Source: Endomicrobium sp. (lineage in GTDB: Bacteria > Elusimicrobiota > Endomicrobiia > Endomicrobiales > Endomicrobiaceae). From it: a DNA stretch of 64,000 bases. The notes under the pieces were generated by a model. It did no database searches and was not told the DNA's origin. It was given only the letters and a program-made list of their open reading frames with translations. The translations under genes were made by a program, and so were the position numbers. Below are positions 19,014-28,243 of this stretch, one piece after another. The stretch spans positions 89,802 through 153,801 of the forward strand of contig JAISHK010000008.1 of NCBI GenBank assembly GCA_031262585.1. The letters are read 5' to 3'. The first letter of the stretch is position 1; every line of letters begins with the position of its first letter.

Positions 19014-19946
19014 CTACAAAAAAAGAGCACTTATTGATTCATCATTTGAAATTCTCAAAATAGCTTCAGCAAAAATCGTTGCTATACTTAAAACTACTAT
19101 CTTTTTTGTATTATCTCCTTTTATAAAAGGAATTGAATCTGTTATTACAAGTTCTTTTATAATTGATTCTTGAATTTTTTGTCTGGCATTTCCTGAAAGA
19201 ACTCCATGCGACGCAGCAGCAAAAACTGTCTCCGCACCTTTTTCTTTTATAGCATCTGCAACTTTTGTTAAAGTTCCAGCAGTATCAATTAAATCATCTA
19301 AAATTATACAAGTTTTATTTTTTACTTCACCTATAATATTCATAACAGAAGCTTCATTTGGACTGGGTCTTCTCTTATCAACTATTGCCAACTCAGCATT
19401 AAAACGTTTTGCAAAAGCTCTTGCTCTTTCAACACCACCGGCATCAGGAGCAACAACAACAATATCTTTTAATTTTTTTTCTTTAAAATAGCTTAACAAT
19501 ACAGGCGTAGCGTAAAGATGATCCACGGGAATATCAAAAAAACCTTGAATTTGACCTGCATGCAAGTCCATTGTTAAAACTCTTGTAATTCCCGACACTG
19601 CAAAAAGATTAGCCACAAGTCTTGCCGTAATTGGCACTCTAGGCTCAGCTTTTCTATCTTGTCTTGCATAACCGTAATATGGTACAACTGCTGTTATTCT
19701 CCTTGCTGATGCTCTTTTCAAGGCATCAGCTATAATTAAAAGCTCCATTAAATTCTCATTTACTGGTGAACTTGTAGACTGAACAACATAGCAGTCTGCT
19801 CCTCTTACGTTATCAATAATTTTAACCTGTATTTCACCATCACTAAAACGACCAACTTTGGCCTCACATAATTCAATTTTAAGTTTCTGAGTTATTTGTT
19901 TTGCAAGCTCAATATTAGCATTCCCAGAAATAATCTTAAGTTTCAT
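19014..19946 (-). CDS. prs: Ribose-phosphate pyrophosphokinase (PRPP synthase)
   Basis: Prs makes PRPP from ribose 5-phosphate and ATP for nucleotide, His and Trp synthesis. The 310-residue protein is full length and collinear with class I enzymes: VGRFSDGEIQVKI, VQSTSSPVNENLMELLI, PYYGYARQDRK, MDLHAGQIQGFFDIPVDHL, VVAPDAGGVERARAF and the PRPP loop CIILDDLIDTAGTL. GAGG precedes ATG 19946. It lies 48 bases after glmU and 50 before rplY in one operon. Confidence 0.95.
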   Translation of the reverse strand: MKLKIISGNANIELAKQITQKLKIELCEAKVGRFSDGEIQVKIIDNVRGADCYVVQSTSSPVNENLMELLIIADALKRASARRITAVVPYYGYARQDRKAEPRVPITARLVANLFAVSGITRVLTMDLHAGQIQGFFDIPVDHLYATPVLLSYFKEKKLKDIVVVAPDAGGVERARAFAKRFNAELAIVDKRRPSPNEASVMNIIGEVKNKTCIILDDLIDTAGTLTKVADAIKEKGAETVFAAASHGVLSGNARQKIQESIIKELVITDSIPFIKGDNTKKIVVLSIATIFAEAILRISNDESISALFL

Positions 19947-19994
19947 ATTGCCTCTTTGATTTTTATTGAAGACGTTTTAAATTGCATCCTTATT

Positions 19995-21353
19995 TTAAAA
20001 CCTTTTACGTTTAATTTCTTGTTTTGCTCTCGCTATCGCAAGCTTTTTTGAAGGAACATCACATGTTATAGTTGAACCAGCTGCAATTAAAGCTTCTCGT
20101 CCTATTTCAACCGGAGCTACAAAGTTAACATTAGAACCAATAAACGCATTTTCTCCTATAATAGTCCTATATTTATTTACTCCATCGTAATTGCATGTAA
20201 TGGTTCCAGCACCTATATTTACATTTTTCCCAATTTGTGCATCGCCTATATAAGATAAATGATTGATTTTAGAATTTTTCGCTATAACAGAGTTTTTTAT
20301 TTCTGAAAAATTACCTATTTTTACATTTTCTTTTAAAACAGTTCCATATCTTATATTGGCGAATGGTCCAATTTTAACATTCGCTTCTATGGACGCACCC
20401 TCTATATAAGAGTACAATATAACACTGCCTTTATTTATTCTTGAATTTAATATATAACTTGCACCTTTTATTACACAACCTTCTCCTATTGACACGCCAA
20501 CATCTATAAAGACACCAGGATAAATAACAGTTTCCCTGCCAATTTTAGCATCATAAGAAACATATACATTCTTTGCATCTAAAATAGTTACACCTGCATT
20601 TAAAAGCTCATTTACTTTTTTAGCTCTCAATACATCTTCTGTTTGCAAAAGCTCTTCTCTGCTATTTATTCCTTTAATTTCACTTTCGTCTTTAACCATA
20701 ACTAAAGAAACTTTTTTACCTAATCTTTTAAGTATAGCAATTGTATCTGTTATATAATACTCTTTCTTTGCATTATTCGATTTAATTTCCAAAAGAGATT
20801 TCCATAAACTTTTATCAAAACAGTAAATACCAGAATTTACTTCTTTTATACGCTTGTCCAAAATTGTTGCATCTTTTTCTTCAACTATTCTTTCTAAAAA
20901 ACCATTCTCTCTAACAATTCTACCATATCCAAAAGGATTATCAATTTTAGCAGATAAAACTGTTACAGAGGCTTCGTTTTTTTTATTATTTTTTACTAAA
21001 GACATTAAAGTAGAAGACTTTATTAAAGGCACATCTCCATTTACAACTACAATGCTGCCATCGTAATTTTTAAAAATTTCTTCGGTTTGCATTACGGCAT
21101 GAGCCGTACCAAGTTGTTTTTCTTGATACACAAACTTTATATTCTTAAAATTACTTTCTAACAGATAATCTTTAATAACATTGGCCTTATATCCCAACAC
21201 AATAACTATACTGTCAGGCTTTAATTTAACAACGGAATCCAAAACCCACCTCAACAAAGGCTTCCCTGAAAGTTTATGCATAACCTTCGGTAAAGAAGAT
21301 AACATTCTTGTTCCTGGGCCAGCAGCAAGTATTACGGCAGAAAAATTGTTCAT
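19995..21353 (-). CDS. glmU: Bifunctional N-acetylglucosamine-1-phosphate uridyltransferase / glucosamine-1-phosphate acetyltransferase
   Basis: GlmU makes UDP-GlcNAc, the precursor of peptidoglycan and lipid A. The 452-residue protein has the uridyltransferase half (VILAAGPGTRMLSSLPKVMHKL, EKQLGTAHAVMQ, VVNGDVPLI, EVNSGIYCFD) and the left-handed beta-helix acetyltransferase half (IGPFANIRYGTVL, NFSEIKNSVI, SYIGDAQIGKNVNIGAGTITCNYDG). GGAC sits about 7 bases before ATG 21353. It heads the glmU-prs-rplY-pth operon behind its own promoter (21434-21462) and a leader containing a long inverted repeat (21373-21420). Confidence 0.95.
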   Translation of the reverse strand: MNNFSAVILAAGPGTRMLSSLPKVMHKLSGKPLLRWVLDSVVKLKPDSIVIVLGYKANVIKDYLLESNFKNIKFVYQEKQLGTAHAVMQTEEIFKNYDGSIVVVNGDVPLIKSSTLMSLVKNNKKNEASVTVLSAKIDNPFGYGRIVRENGFLERIVEEKDATILDKRIKEVNSGIYCFDKSLWKSLLEIKSNNAKKEYYITDTIAILKRLGKKVSLVMVKDESEIKGINSREELLQTEDVLRAKKVNELLNAGVTILDAKNVYVSYDAKIGRETVIYPGVFIDVGVSIGEGCVIKGASYILNSRINKGSVILYSYIEGASIEANVKIGPFANIRYGTVLKENVKIGNFSEIKNSVIAKNSKINHLSYIGDAQIGKNVNIGAGTITCNYDGVNKYRTIIGENAFIGSNVNFVAPVEIGREALIAAGSTITCDVPSKKLAIARAKQEIKRKRF

Positions 21354-21372
21354 TCATAAGTCCAAAAATTCC

Positions 21373-21420
21373 AGTTACAGCATAAAACCACACTACTAAT
21401 AGAGAGCAATCGCTGTAACT
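21373..21420 (-). promoter_or_regulatory. Inverted repeat in the glmU leader
   Basis: AGTTACAGC (21373-21381) and GCTGTAACT (21412-21420) are exact complements 30 bases apart. They lie between the predicted transcription start and the glmU ribosome binding site, so the leader RNA should form a stem with a large loop. It matches no riboswitch class I can name. Confidence 0.45.
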
Positions 21421-21433
21421 TCAGAATAACCGC

Positions 21434-21462
21434 ATTATAACAAAATTATTTCAAAATAACAA
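21434..21462 (-). promoter_or_regulatory. Promoter of the glmU operon
   Basis: On the minus strand TTGTTA (21457-21462), 17 bases and TATAAT (21434-21439) with an upstream TG (TGTTATAAT, extended -10). The predicted start near 21427 gives a leader of about 74 bases. Confidence 0.65.
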
Positions 21463-21488
21463 AAAACTTTAATATATCAAATAAAGAA

Positions 21489-21523
21489 AAGGGCTTTGAC
21501 AATAAATTATTGTTAAAGCCCTT
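21489..21523 (-). terminator. Intrinsic terminator of the HTH/basic-repeat operon
   Basis: AAGGGCTTTGACAATAA and TTATTGTTAAAGCCCTT form a 17-bp stem with one mismatch. On the minus strand the right arm runs into CCCTTTTCTTTATTT. It lies 19 bases after the basic-repeat gene and just before the glmU promoter. Confidence 0.8.
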
Positions 21524-21541
21524 CAATATTTATAATTAATT

Positions 21542-21862
21542 TTATTCTCTCTTACCCTTCTTTACTACTTTTTTAATACTTTTCTTAGTACGCTTTTTAG
21601 AAATTTCTTTTATTTTAGAAGATTTTTTAGATTTTTTCTTTCCAACTCTACTCATAACTGACCTTGAAATATCTCCTTGCTTGTCAATAAAATAAAGGAA
21701 TCCTTTCTCTTTATTTAGTCCCACTTTTGCCACTTTAGAAGGTTTCGCTCCTTTCCGTCCACTTCGTGCCATTAAAGCTCTTGAAACATCGCCGTCTTTG
21801 TCAATAAAATAAAGATAACCTGACTCTCTCTTTACACCAACTTTTTGAACTTTTTCTGCCAT
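21542..21862 (-). CDS. Small basic protein with two copies of a ~35-residue repeat and a Lys-rich tail
   Basis: The 106-residue protein contains two tandem copies of KVxKVGxxxExGxLYFIDKxGDxSRxxMxRxGxK (about residues 4-38 and 41-75). A tail made almost entirely of Lys, Ser, Arg and Ile follows. Each repeat resembles a small beta-hairpin module; the tail resembles histone-H1-like or nucleoid-binding tails. ATG 21862 is chosen because AGGAGG lies 7 bases upstream and the first repeat follows at once. It is cotranscribed with the HTH gene just upstream and ends at a clear terminator. DNA or RNA binding is an inference from charge only. Confidence 0.75.
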   Translation of the reverse strand: MAEKVQKVGVKRESGYLYFIDKDGDVSRALMARSGRKGAKPSKVAKVGLNKEKGFLYFIDKQGDISRSVMSRVGKKKSKKSSKIKEISKKRTKKSIKKVVKKGKRE

Positions 21863-21890
21863 TGTACCCTCCTGTGTAATTACAAATATT

Positions 21891-22127
21891 TTATTTTTCA
21901 TTTACAATTTTTACATGAGACATATTTTCTTTTTTTGTAATTATCTTATCTCTCAACCAACAATCAATAATATCTTTGGAAAATCTATATTGCCTACCTA
22001 TTTTATATGCTGGAATCTTCTTCATTCTAATCAAATTGTATATTTTAGATTTTCCTATACCCAAATATTCAGAAAGTTCCTTAATGTCCATAATTTGTCT
22101 GTTAGATGTATTTTGTATTTTCTCCAT
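21891..22127 (-). CDS. Helix-turn-helix DNA-binding protein, excisionase (MerR-like) type
   Basis: This 78-residue protein has the short winged-helix of the excisionase family: DIKELSEYLGIGKSKIYNLIRMKKIPAYKIGRQYRFSKDIIDCWL (about 14-58), followed by a charged tail. Proteins of this type act as phage excisionases or as small chromosomal regulators; with no integrase nearby the second is more likely. It is the first gene of a two-gene operon with the basic-repeat protein, behind a promoter at 22169-22197. The ribosome binding site is weak. Confidence 0.8.
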   Translation of the reverse strand: MEKIQNTSNRQIMDIKELSEYLGIGKSKIYNLIRMKKIPAYKIGRQYRFSKDIIDCWLRDKIITKKENMSHVKIVNEK

Positions 22128-22168
22128 TTTTTATTCTTCTTTATCATTAAATTTTATTCTTTGCTAAG

Positions 22169-22197
22169 GTAGTACTATTTTTTTTATATTTTGTCAA
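22169..22197 (-). promoter_or_regulatory. Predicted promoter of the HTH gene
   Basis: On the minus strand a perfect TTGACA (22192-22197) lies 17 bases from TACTAC (22169-22174), a poor -10. It is about 40 bases upstream of the HTH start. Confidence 0.4.
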
Positions 22198-22965
22198 GCA
22201 TTATTTTTTAATACTATAAAATATTTTATATTTTTATTTATTATTCCTTAATATCATTTGTTGCTACTCAATACATTAAAACAATTCTAATGATATTAAT
22301 ATCATATGTTATCTATTATTATTCTGTATTCTTTGCTATATAATTAAAGCTAGATATTAAAATTGATTACATATTCCTTCTTAAATTATATTTTACAATT
22401 AGTTACATATAAAATATAAGCAGTTTAGTACGTTTATATTCCTAAAATTATAAAGCAAAAGTTAATATGTTAAAATTTGCAAAAGATATTCATTGGTTTT
22501 AATACTATCATCAATTTTTGCACAACTAAATGCTCACTCAATTGACGACATAATGATAACTGATTATCTAAAAATACTAATCTCTCTGCTTATTCTTTTA
22601 GATACACAATAAACAAAAAAACATGAAGACTAAAACAATTAACCTATACTCCTTATATCACACATAAGAAAAGTATCCAAATTATGAAGCTGATGATACT
22701 GAGTATCCATTCGCATATTGACACATGACAGGTAATTTTTGGTAGTACTATGTTTGTTCATAAAATATGGATTTAAACAGTCTACAGATATATATTGTTT
22801 AGCTATTTTTATCTGTTTATAACAAGTTATTTAAAAATTATTATTAAAAATATTATACCATGACGTGCTAAGCAGATATAATCACGAATTATTCACATAT
22901 ATCTTGATAAACCAAGAAGAACAATTTTCAAATCTCAGCAAACTTTAATAAAATTTATATTACAT
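22198..22965. other. 0.8-kb spacer
   Basis: AT-rich sequence with no intact gene and no relic I can recognise on either strand. Confidence 0.4.
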
Positions 22966-23571
22966 TCATTCTTGAAAATTAGAATTATATTCATATATCA
23001 AAGGTTTTATTATATTTATATTTTTTCTGTACATATTGGCAAAAAAATATTTTGCAATTGAAACTGTTGCTAAAACATCAGCCATTGCTCTATGACTTAG
23101 TAACATCTCATAGCCTACAGCAGTTGCTATTTCTTCAAGCTTATTAGATTTAAAATTAAAATATTGTCTTGCAAGTTTTAAGGTATCTATATAATAAATA
23201 TTTTTTGCAATTATACCCGCATAATAAAGTTCTCTGCAGACAAATGACAAATCAAAATTAGCATTATGACACACAACTACACATCCGTTTATAAAAGAAA
23301 AAACGTCTTTTGCAATATTTACAAAAAACGGACTATTCTTAATCATATTATCACAAATAAAGTGTATATTAAAACATTTTTGGGATATATGACATCCAGG
23401 ATTTACAAGAGTTTCATATCTATATTCCAATCCATCGATTATTTTAAGCATTGCAATTTCAACTATTTTAGCCCCTTTGGAAGGATCAAGTCCTGTAGTT
23501 TCTATATCCAAAAAAACCAAATTATTAGGCGAGTTTGTAAAAATATATTTAACGTTCGTTTGATATTTCAT
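22966..23571 (-). CDS. DnaQ-type 3'-5' exonuclease
   Basis: This 201-residue protein has the DEDDh exonuclease motifs: VFLDIETTGLDPSKGAKIVEIAM (Exo I), VVVCHNANFDLSFV (Exo II) and LLSHRAMADVLAT (Exo III with the catalytic His). It matches DNA polymerase III epsilon-like proteins but lacks the C-terminal polymerase-binding extension of E. coli DnaQ, so it could be either the proofreading subunit or a stand-alone repair exonuclease. The start is ATG 23571, with only a distant AGG upstream. It has no close neighbours. Confidence 0.85.
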   Translation of the reverse strand: MKYQTNVKYIFTNSPNNLVFLDIETTGLDPSKGAKIVEIAMLKIIDGLEYRYETLVNPGCHISQKCFNIHFICDNMIKNSPFFVNIAKDVFSFINGCVVVCHNANFDLSFVCRELYYAGIIAKNIYYIDTLKLARQYFNFKSNKLEEIATAVGYEMLLSHRAMADVLATVSIAKYFFANMYRKNINIIKPLIYEYNSNFQE

Positions 23572-23949
23572 TTAATACTTTGAACCTTTTTAAAATAATA
23601 AAACTAATAAGCAGACTCTATACTTTAATAAATCACAATCTATAATATAAAAACATTTAAATATAACAGAAACAAAGATATTATAAACTTAACCAGACAA
23701 TAAACCCTCTTTAAAATGTTTACTAATAAAAAATACTAAAATACATTCATAAGATAGTTTATTATAAAAAACAATATCTTTTTATTATATTTCTCCTCAA
23801 ATCAATTTTATTATCAACAAGCTAATAAACAACATCATTATCACTACAAAAATTACACGCTTAAATATTCCATTTTCTTCTTATATACCAATTTTTTATA
23901 AATCATACGTTGTTTTTATCATAAAAAATGGTAATACTCACATATGCTG
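23572..23949. other. Spacer between the split ORF and the DnaQ-like gene
   Basis: AT-rich sequence with no gene or recognisable relic. Confidence 0.4.
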
Positions 23950-24254
23950 TTACAAAACCTTATCTATTTTATCTATTTCTTCTATAGTTTTTTGATAATT
24001 TAATAACGACGCATCATTATTATCATTTTTTAATTTCAAATATATACCATCTCTCATACTAATACTAAAACAAGTATCAACAAATATAAATTTGCATTCT
24101 TTTGTTTTTTTTATAATCATGTAACATTTTTTTATATTTGTTTTTTCTCTATAAGTATTGTATGTTAAATTGCATAAACTTCTTTCAAGATATTTTGCTA
24201 TTTGTAAAATTTTTTTTTAAAATTTACTTGTCTTGCAATATAATTATAAAACAT
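23950..24254 (-). pseudogene. Unidentified ~101-codon ORF split by a frameshift in an A9 tract
   Basis: The frame starting at ATG 24254 reads MFYNYIARQVNFKKK and stops soon after. The next frame begins inside the A9 run (24210-24218) and is then open for 86 codons, starting ILQIAKYLERSLCNLTYNTY and ending EEIDKIDKVL-TAA at 23950. One extra A would fuse both into a 101-residue protein. No other stop is present, so the lesion is a single homopolymer slip. I recognise no family. In other AT-rich endosymbionts such slips can be rescued by transcriptional slippage, so the gene may still work. Confidence 0.45.
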
Positions 24255-24466
24255 TTCCTATACAATAATAATTATTATAATCATAAAAACCAAAAACAAG
24301 TTTAAAACATTTTAATGATTATTTTTAAAACATTAATTTGTTTTCTTTAACATACTTTCTTTGGAGCAACTTAAATTTCTAAAAGCATAAAGTACTATAC
24401 TTAAAACATATTGTTATCATTACACTGTATTTTATTTTATCCGTTACCATTTTTCTAAGCATGTTA

Positions 24467-26011
24467 TTAATTCACCGTCACCTCTACATTTGCGAAGTGT
24501 ACATTTATCCAACCTTCATCTTTTAAAAGATTTTCTATTATTTGAGAATGTTCTTTATTGGAATCTATGATATATATTTTAACATTTTTATTTTGTTTTG
24601 AAAGCCACTTTTGTAGCATACAAAAGTCTGCATGATCTGAAAAAACATCGTATTTTTTTACTTTAGCAATATTTTTAACACCCAAATGCGTTTTTTTATT
24701 TTGTAATATAAGTCCTGCATTACTTTTAGGATTCACATAACTAACTATCATTACAAAAACATCCTTTTTCATAAGCATTTTAGGTATAAGCTGCTCAGAC
24801 AAACCCCTGTCCATATCTCCGCTTGAAGAAAGTAAAATCATTTGCGTATTATAATTTCTTATCATTTGTAACTTTACATTTACAGGAAGAATCGTCCCTT
24901 TACGATATACTTCTTCTAAAAACCAATCTCTTAAAGATGTTTTTACATCCTTTTTTGAAACTTCTTTTTGATATAAAGACGTTATAACATTAGCACTTGA
25001 AGATATTGAATAAATAGGAATTTTTTTTGAAAGTATCCCCGCATCTTGCATAAGTTTTAACTCATATAAAACTTTTTGCGTTCTATTTAACGCCAATGAC
25101 GGTATCCACACAATTTTTTTAGAAGAAATTGCCTTTTTTAAATCATTCCTAAAAACATTATAGTGTTCCATTTTGTTTTTTTTATCACAATAAGTAGCTT
25201 CCATAAAAATTAAATCAACTGCTTCAGGAATACTAAATTCATCATTGAATCTAGAATACCCGCTCCCTAAATTCCCTGAAAATAACATCTTTTTACCATC
25301 AGATTCAAAAATTATACTTGCCGATCCCGGAATATGACCCGCATTTATAAACTTCGCCTTTAAATTATCAGATATTTTAATATCTTCATTATATTTTAAA
25401 GCTACAAAATGTTTGGCTATTTTTTTAGTTTCAACTTCACAACAGTTTTTACATAATACAAACCTAATACCTTCTTTTTTCTCTAAATCATCTAAAGTAA
25501 CTTCATCTTTCGAATATTCTATAGATTTAATATTATTTTTACAGTCGTCTGTCCAGTGAACAACAACCACATTGTGATTACTTCGCACTTTTATTTTTTG
25601 ACTCTCTGACCAAAACCATTTTCTCTTTATCAAATCAAATCCTTTTCTATTTCTAAAAAGAGCCAAAGTAAGTTGTTTTGTGGCTTCAGTAGAATAAATA
25701 AAACCTTTAAAACCTTCATGCACTAAAAGAGGTATTTTACCACTGTGATCTAAATGTGCATGCGTTAAAAAAATAGCTTCTGCTTTTATGAGTTTATGTA
25801 AAATTTGTAAGTTTTTCTGATTCGAATCATTTATAATATCATCTCTTATAAAAATACCACAATCAATAATTACTTTTGCATTTTGTGTTTCTAAAAGGAA
25901 ACAACTTCCAAAAACAGGTTTGGATGCACCATAATGTGTTACAGACACCGAGGCAAAAACTATAGAAAACATTAATAGAATAAAAAACACAGCTAAAATT
26001 GTTTTTTTCAT
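24467..26011 (-). CDS. Beta-CASP metallo-beta-lactamase-fold protein with signal peptide
   Basis: The 514-residue protein has the MBL metal motif THAHLDHSG (H84, H86, D88, H89), further ligands in AGHIPGSAS and MEATYCDK, and the beta-CASP/RMMBL end KKYDVFSDHADF. Relatives of this CPSF-like class are RNA-processing nucleases. Unusually, it starts with a classic signal peptide (MKKTILAVFFILLMFSIVFAS), so it should be exported. A Cys cluster (LCKNCCE, about residues 190) lies in an insert. ATG 26011 is preferred over 26017 because AGGT then has the right spacing. Confidence 0.8.
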   Translation of the reverse strand: MKKTILAVFFILLMFSIVFASVSVTHYGASKPVFGSCFLLETQNAKVIIDCGIFIRDDIINDSNQKNLQILHKLIKAEAIFLTHAHLDHSGKIPLLVHEGFKGFIYSTEATKQLTLALFRNRKGFDLIKRKWFWSESQKIKVRSNHNVVVVHWTDDCKNNIKSIEYSKDEVTLDDLEKKEGIRFVLCKNCCEVETKKIAKHFVALKYNEDIKISDNLKAKFINAGHIPGSASIIFESDGKKMLFSGNLGSGYSRFNDEFSIPEAVDLIFMEATYCDKKNKMEHYNVFRNDLKKAISSKKIVWIPSLALNRTQKVLYELKLMQDAGILSKKIPIYSISSSANVITSLYQKEVSKKDVKTSLRDWFLEEVYRKGTILPVNVKLQMIRNYNTQMILLSSSGDMDRGLSEQLIPKMLMKKDVFVMIVSYVNPKSNAGLILQNKKTHLGVKNIAKVKKYDVFSDHADFCMLQKWLSKQNKNVKIYIIDSNKEHSQIIENLLKDEGWINVHFANVEVTVN

Positions 26012-26087
26012 AAACATTAACCTAAATAAACTTTTACATTCAATTTATGTAGACAATAAACAAAGCTAAAAAAACGATATAGTGTTG

Positions 26088-27746
26088 TTACATTTGTTTA
26101 GGAGCAGACACTCCTAGCAAATTCAATCCATTTTGAATTATAATCATAACTCCTTCAATAAGTTTAAGTCTTGCTGAAGTAATAGCTATATCATCTGTCA
26201 AAACACGACACTTCTCATAAAACCTATGATAAATATCTGAAAGCTCTATTAAATACGTGGTAAAATGATGAGGACTCATAGTTTTTTCAGATACTAAAAG
26301 CGTATCATAAAACGCTGAAAGTTTTTTTATTAAATCTCTTTCTTCTTTAGTGTTAAGTAAATTAAAATTAATATTTCCAATATTTGTAATAACATCTTTT
26401 CTAATCTTGCCTTCTTTAATTATAGAAACACATCTAGCATTCACATACTGCACGTAAAAAACGGGATTTTTACTAGAACGTTTTTTAGCAAGTTCTAAAT
26501 CAAATTCAAGTTGAGAAGCAGGCGATCTAAGTAAAAAGAAAAATCTGCATGCATCTACACCGACCTCATCTACAACTTCTTTTAAGGTTACAAATTTTCC
26601 TGCACGTGTTGACATTGCCAAGTGCTTGCCATTCCTTACAATAGAAACAAGTTGATAAAGAATTATATTTAATGATTCTTTTTTAAAACCTAACATTTGC
26701 ACACAAGCTGTTATCCTTGCGACATATCCATGATGATCCGTACCCCAAAGATTTATAAGTTTTTTAAAGCCTCTTTCAAATTTATTTTTATGATAAGCAA
26801 TATCTGATGCAAGATATGTATATCTGCCATCGCTTCTTTTTAAAACTCTGTCCTTATCATCACCAAATTTTGTTGAAGCTAACCATAAAGCATCATCTTT
26901 CAGATACGCATCGCCTTTTAAGATAAGATATTCGCACATTTTATCTACTTCTGTTTTTCCATTACTATCCCTATAAAAAGCTATAACTTCTTCAGAAAAC
27001 CAATTGTCAAATTCCACGGCAAAAGCTTTTAAATCTTCTTTTATCGTTCTTAAAATATCTTTTATCGCTTCATATTTAAAATCTATTTCATTTATGTTCT
27101 TATTTTCAGAAATTAGACGCTTTGCAATGTTGATTATGTAATCACCACAATAATATTCTTGTGGAAAATCAATTTTTTCTTTTTTAAGCTGTCTATAACG
27201 TATCTCTACAGATCTTGCTAGAATACTTATTTGGTTTCCTACATCATTTAAATAATATTCCCTTGTTACATTATAGCCTAGTCGCTTTAATATTCTTACA
27301 AGAGAATCGCCTATTGCTGCTCCACGACCATGGCCTATATGTAAAGGTCCTGTCGGATTTGCTGAAACAAATTCAACAATAACTCTCCCTTTACTATTTT
27401 CAGCTAGGCTGCCATACTTATCTCCTTCGCATAAAATAGAAATAAGCTCTCTATAAAGAATTTCATTTTTAATATACAAATTAATAAAACCAGCACCTGC
27501 TACCTCCGTTTTTTCTATGATATAAGACATTCTCATAATTATAATATTTGCAATTTCTTGAGCAAGAATCTTTGGATTCATTTTGATTTTTTTAGCTATA
27601 AGCATAGCAACATTTATTGCAAAATCTGCAGCAACATCTTTAGGTGGGACTTCAACATTAAATTTTATTTTTTCATTTACACCCCTATCTTTTAAATATT
27701 TCTTGACAATGATATTTAGTCCCGTTGTTATATTTTGTTTTATCAT
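26088..27746 (-). CDS. argS: Arginyl-tRNA synthetase
   Basis: ArgS charges tRNA-Arg. The ~552-residue protein has the N-terminal tRNA-binding domain, the class I signature SANPTGPLHIGHGRGAAIGD, NDVGNQ, LWGTDHHGYVARI, and the KMSKS-equivalent AMSTRAGKFVTL followed by VGVDACRFFFLLRS. The anticodon-binding C-terminus ends in GLNLLGVSAPKQM. ATG 27746 overlaps the nitroreductase stop as ATGA, suggesting translational coupling; ATG 27752 is an alternative two codons upstream. Confidence 0.95.
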   Translation of the reverse strand: MIKQNITTGLNIIVKKYLKDRGVNEKIKFNVEVPPKDVAADFAINVAMLIAKKIKMNPKILAQEIANIIIMRMSYIIEKTEVAGAGFINLYIKNEILYRELISILCEGDKYGSLAENSKGRVIVEFVSANPTGPLHIGHGRGAAIGDSLVRILKRLGYNVTREYYLNDVGNQISILARSVEIRYRQLKKEKIDFPQEYYCGDYIINIAKRLISENKNINEIDFKYEAIKDILRTIKEDLKAFAVEFDNWFSEEVIAFYRDSNGKTEVDKMCEYLILKGDAYLKDDALWLASTKFGDDKDRVLKRSDGRYTYLASDIAYHKNKFERGFKKLINLWGTDHHGYVARITACVQMLGFKKESLNIILYQLVSIVRNGKHLAMSTRAGKFVTLKEVVDEVGVDACRFFFLLRSPASQLEFDLELAKKRSSKNPVFYVQYVNARCVSIIKEGKIRKDVITNIGNINFNLLNTKEERDLIKKLSAFYDTLLVSEKTMSPHHFTTYLIELSDIYHRFYEKCRVLTDDIAITSARLKLIEGVMIIIQNGLNLLGVSAPKQM

Positions 27747-28243
27747 TTCCATTTCTCATATTTTGTCTTTTCAGGATCCCAACCATTTTTAGGTGGACGA
27801 TTATCAGTTGACTTCCCTATAACTACGATAGAAAATGCTTTAATATTAGTCGGCAAGTCAAAAAGTTTCTCTATAGCTTTTGCTCTTTCTTCATTTGAAT
27901 AAATGCCACACCAAACAGACCCATATCCTTTCGCAGTAGCTGCAAGAAGAATATTTTGAGTAGCTGCAGCACAATCCTGTGGCAAATATTTTTCATAAGC
28001 TTTATCTTCATCTCCTACGACCAATATAGCAAGAGGTGCTTCCAAAATCATTTGTGCTGCTCTATGAATTTGTGCAATTTTTTTATGAGTCTCTTTGTTT
28101 TTAATAACTAAAAAAGAATAGCATCTTGTATTTCTAGCTGTGGGAGCAGACATAGCTGCTCTCAAAATATACTCTAAATCTTCTTGTTTAACATCTTCAT
28201 TAGTATAATTACGAACACTTTTTCTTTCTAGTAAAACATCCAT
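27743..28243 (-). CDS. Nitroreductase-family FMN oxidoreductase
   Basis: This 166-residue protein belongs to the nitroreductase family of FMN-dependent NAD(P)H oxidoreductases: ERKSVRNYTNEDV at the N-terminus (FMN phosphate site), APTARNTRCYSFLVI, AAATQNILLAATAKGYGSVWCGI, and VVIGKSTDNRPPKNGW near the end. The physiological substrate is unknown. ATG 28243 is chosen because GGAGG lies 5-6 bases upstream; two further ATGs upstream lack this. It is coupled to argS by an ATGA overlap. Confidence 0.88.
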   Translation of the reverse strand: MDVLLERKSVRNYTNEDVKQEDLEYILRAAMSAPTARNTRCYSFLVIKNKETHKKIAQIHRAAQMILEAPLAILVVGDEDKAYEKYLPQDCAAATQNILLAATAKGYGSVWCGIYSNEERAKAIEKLFDLPTNIKAFSIVVIGKSTDNRPPKNGWDPEKTKYEKWK

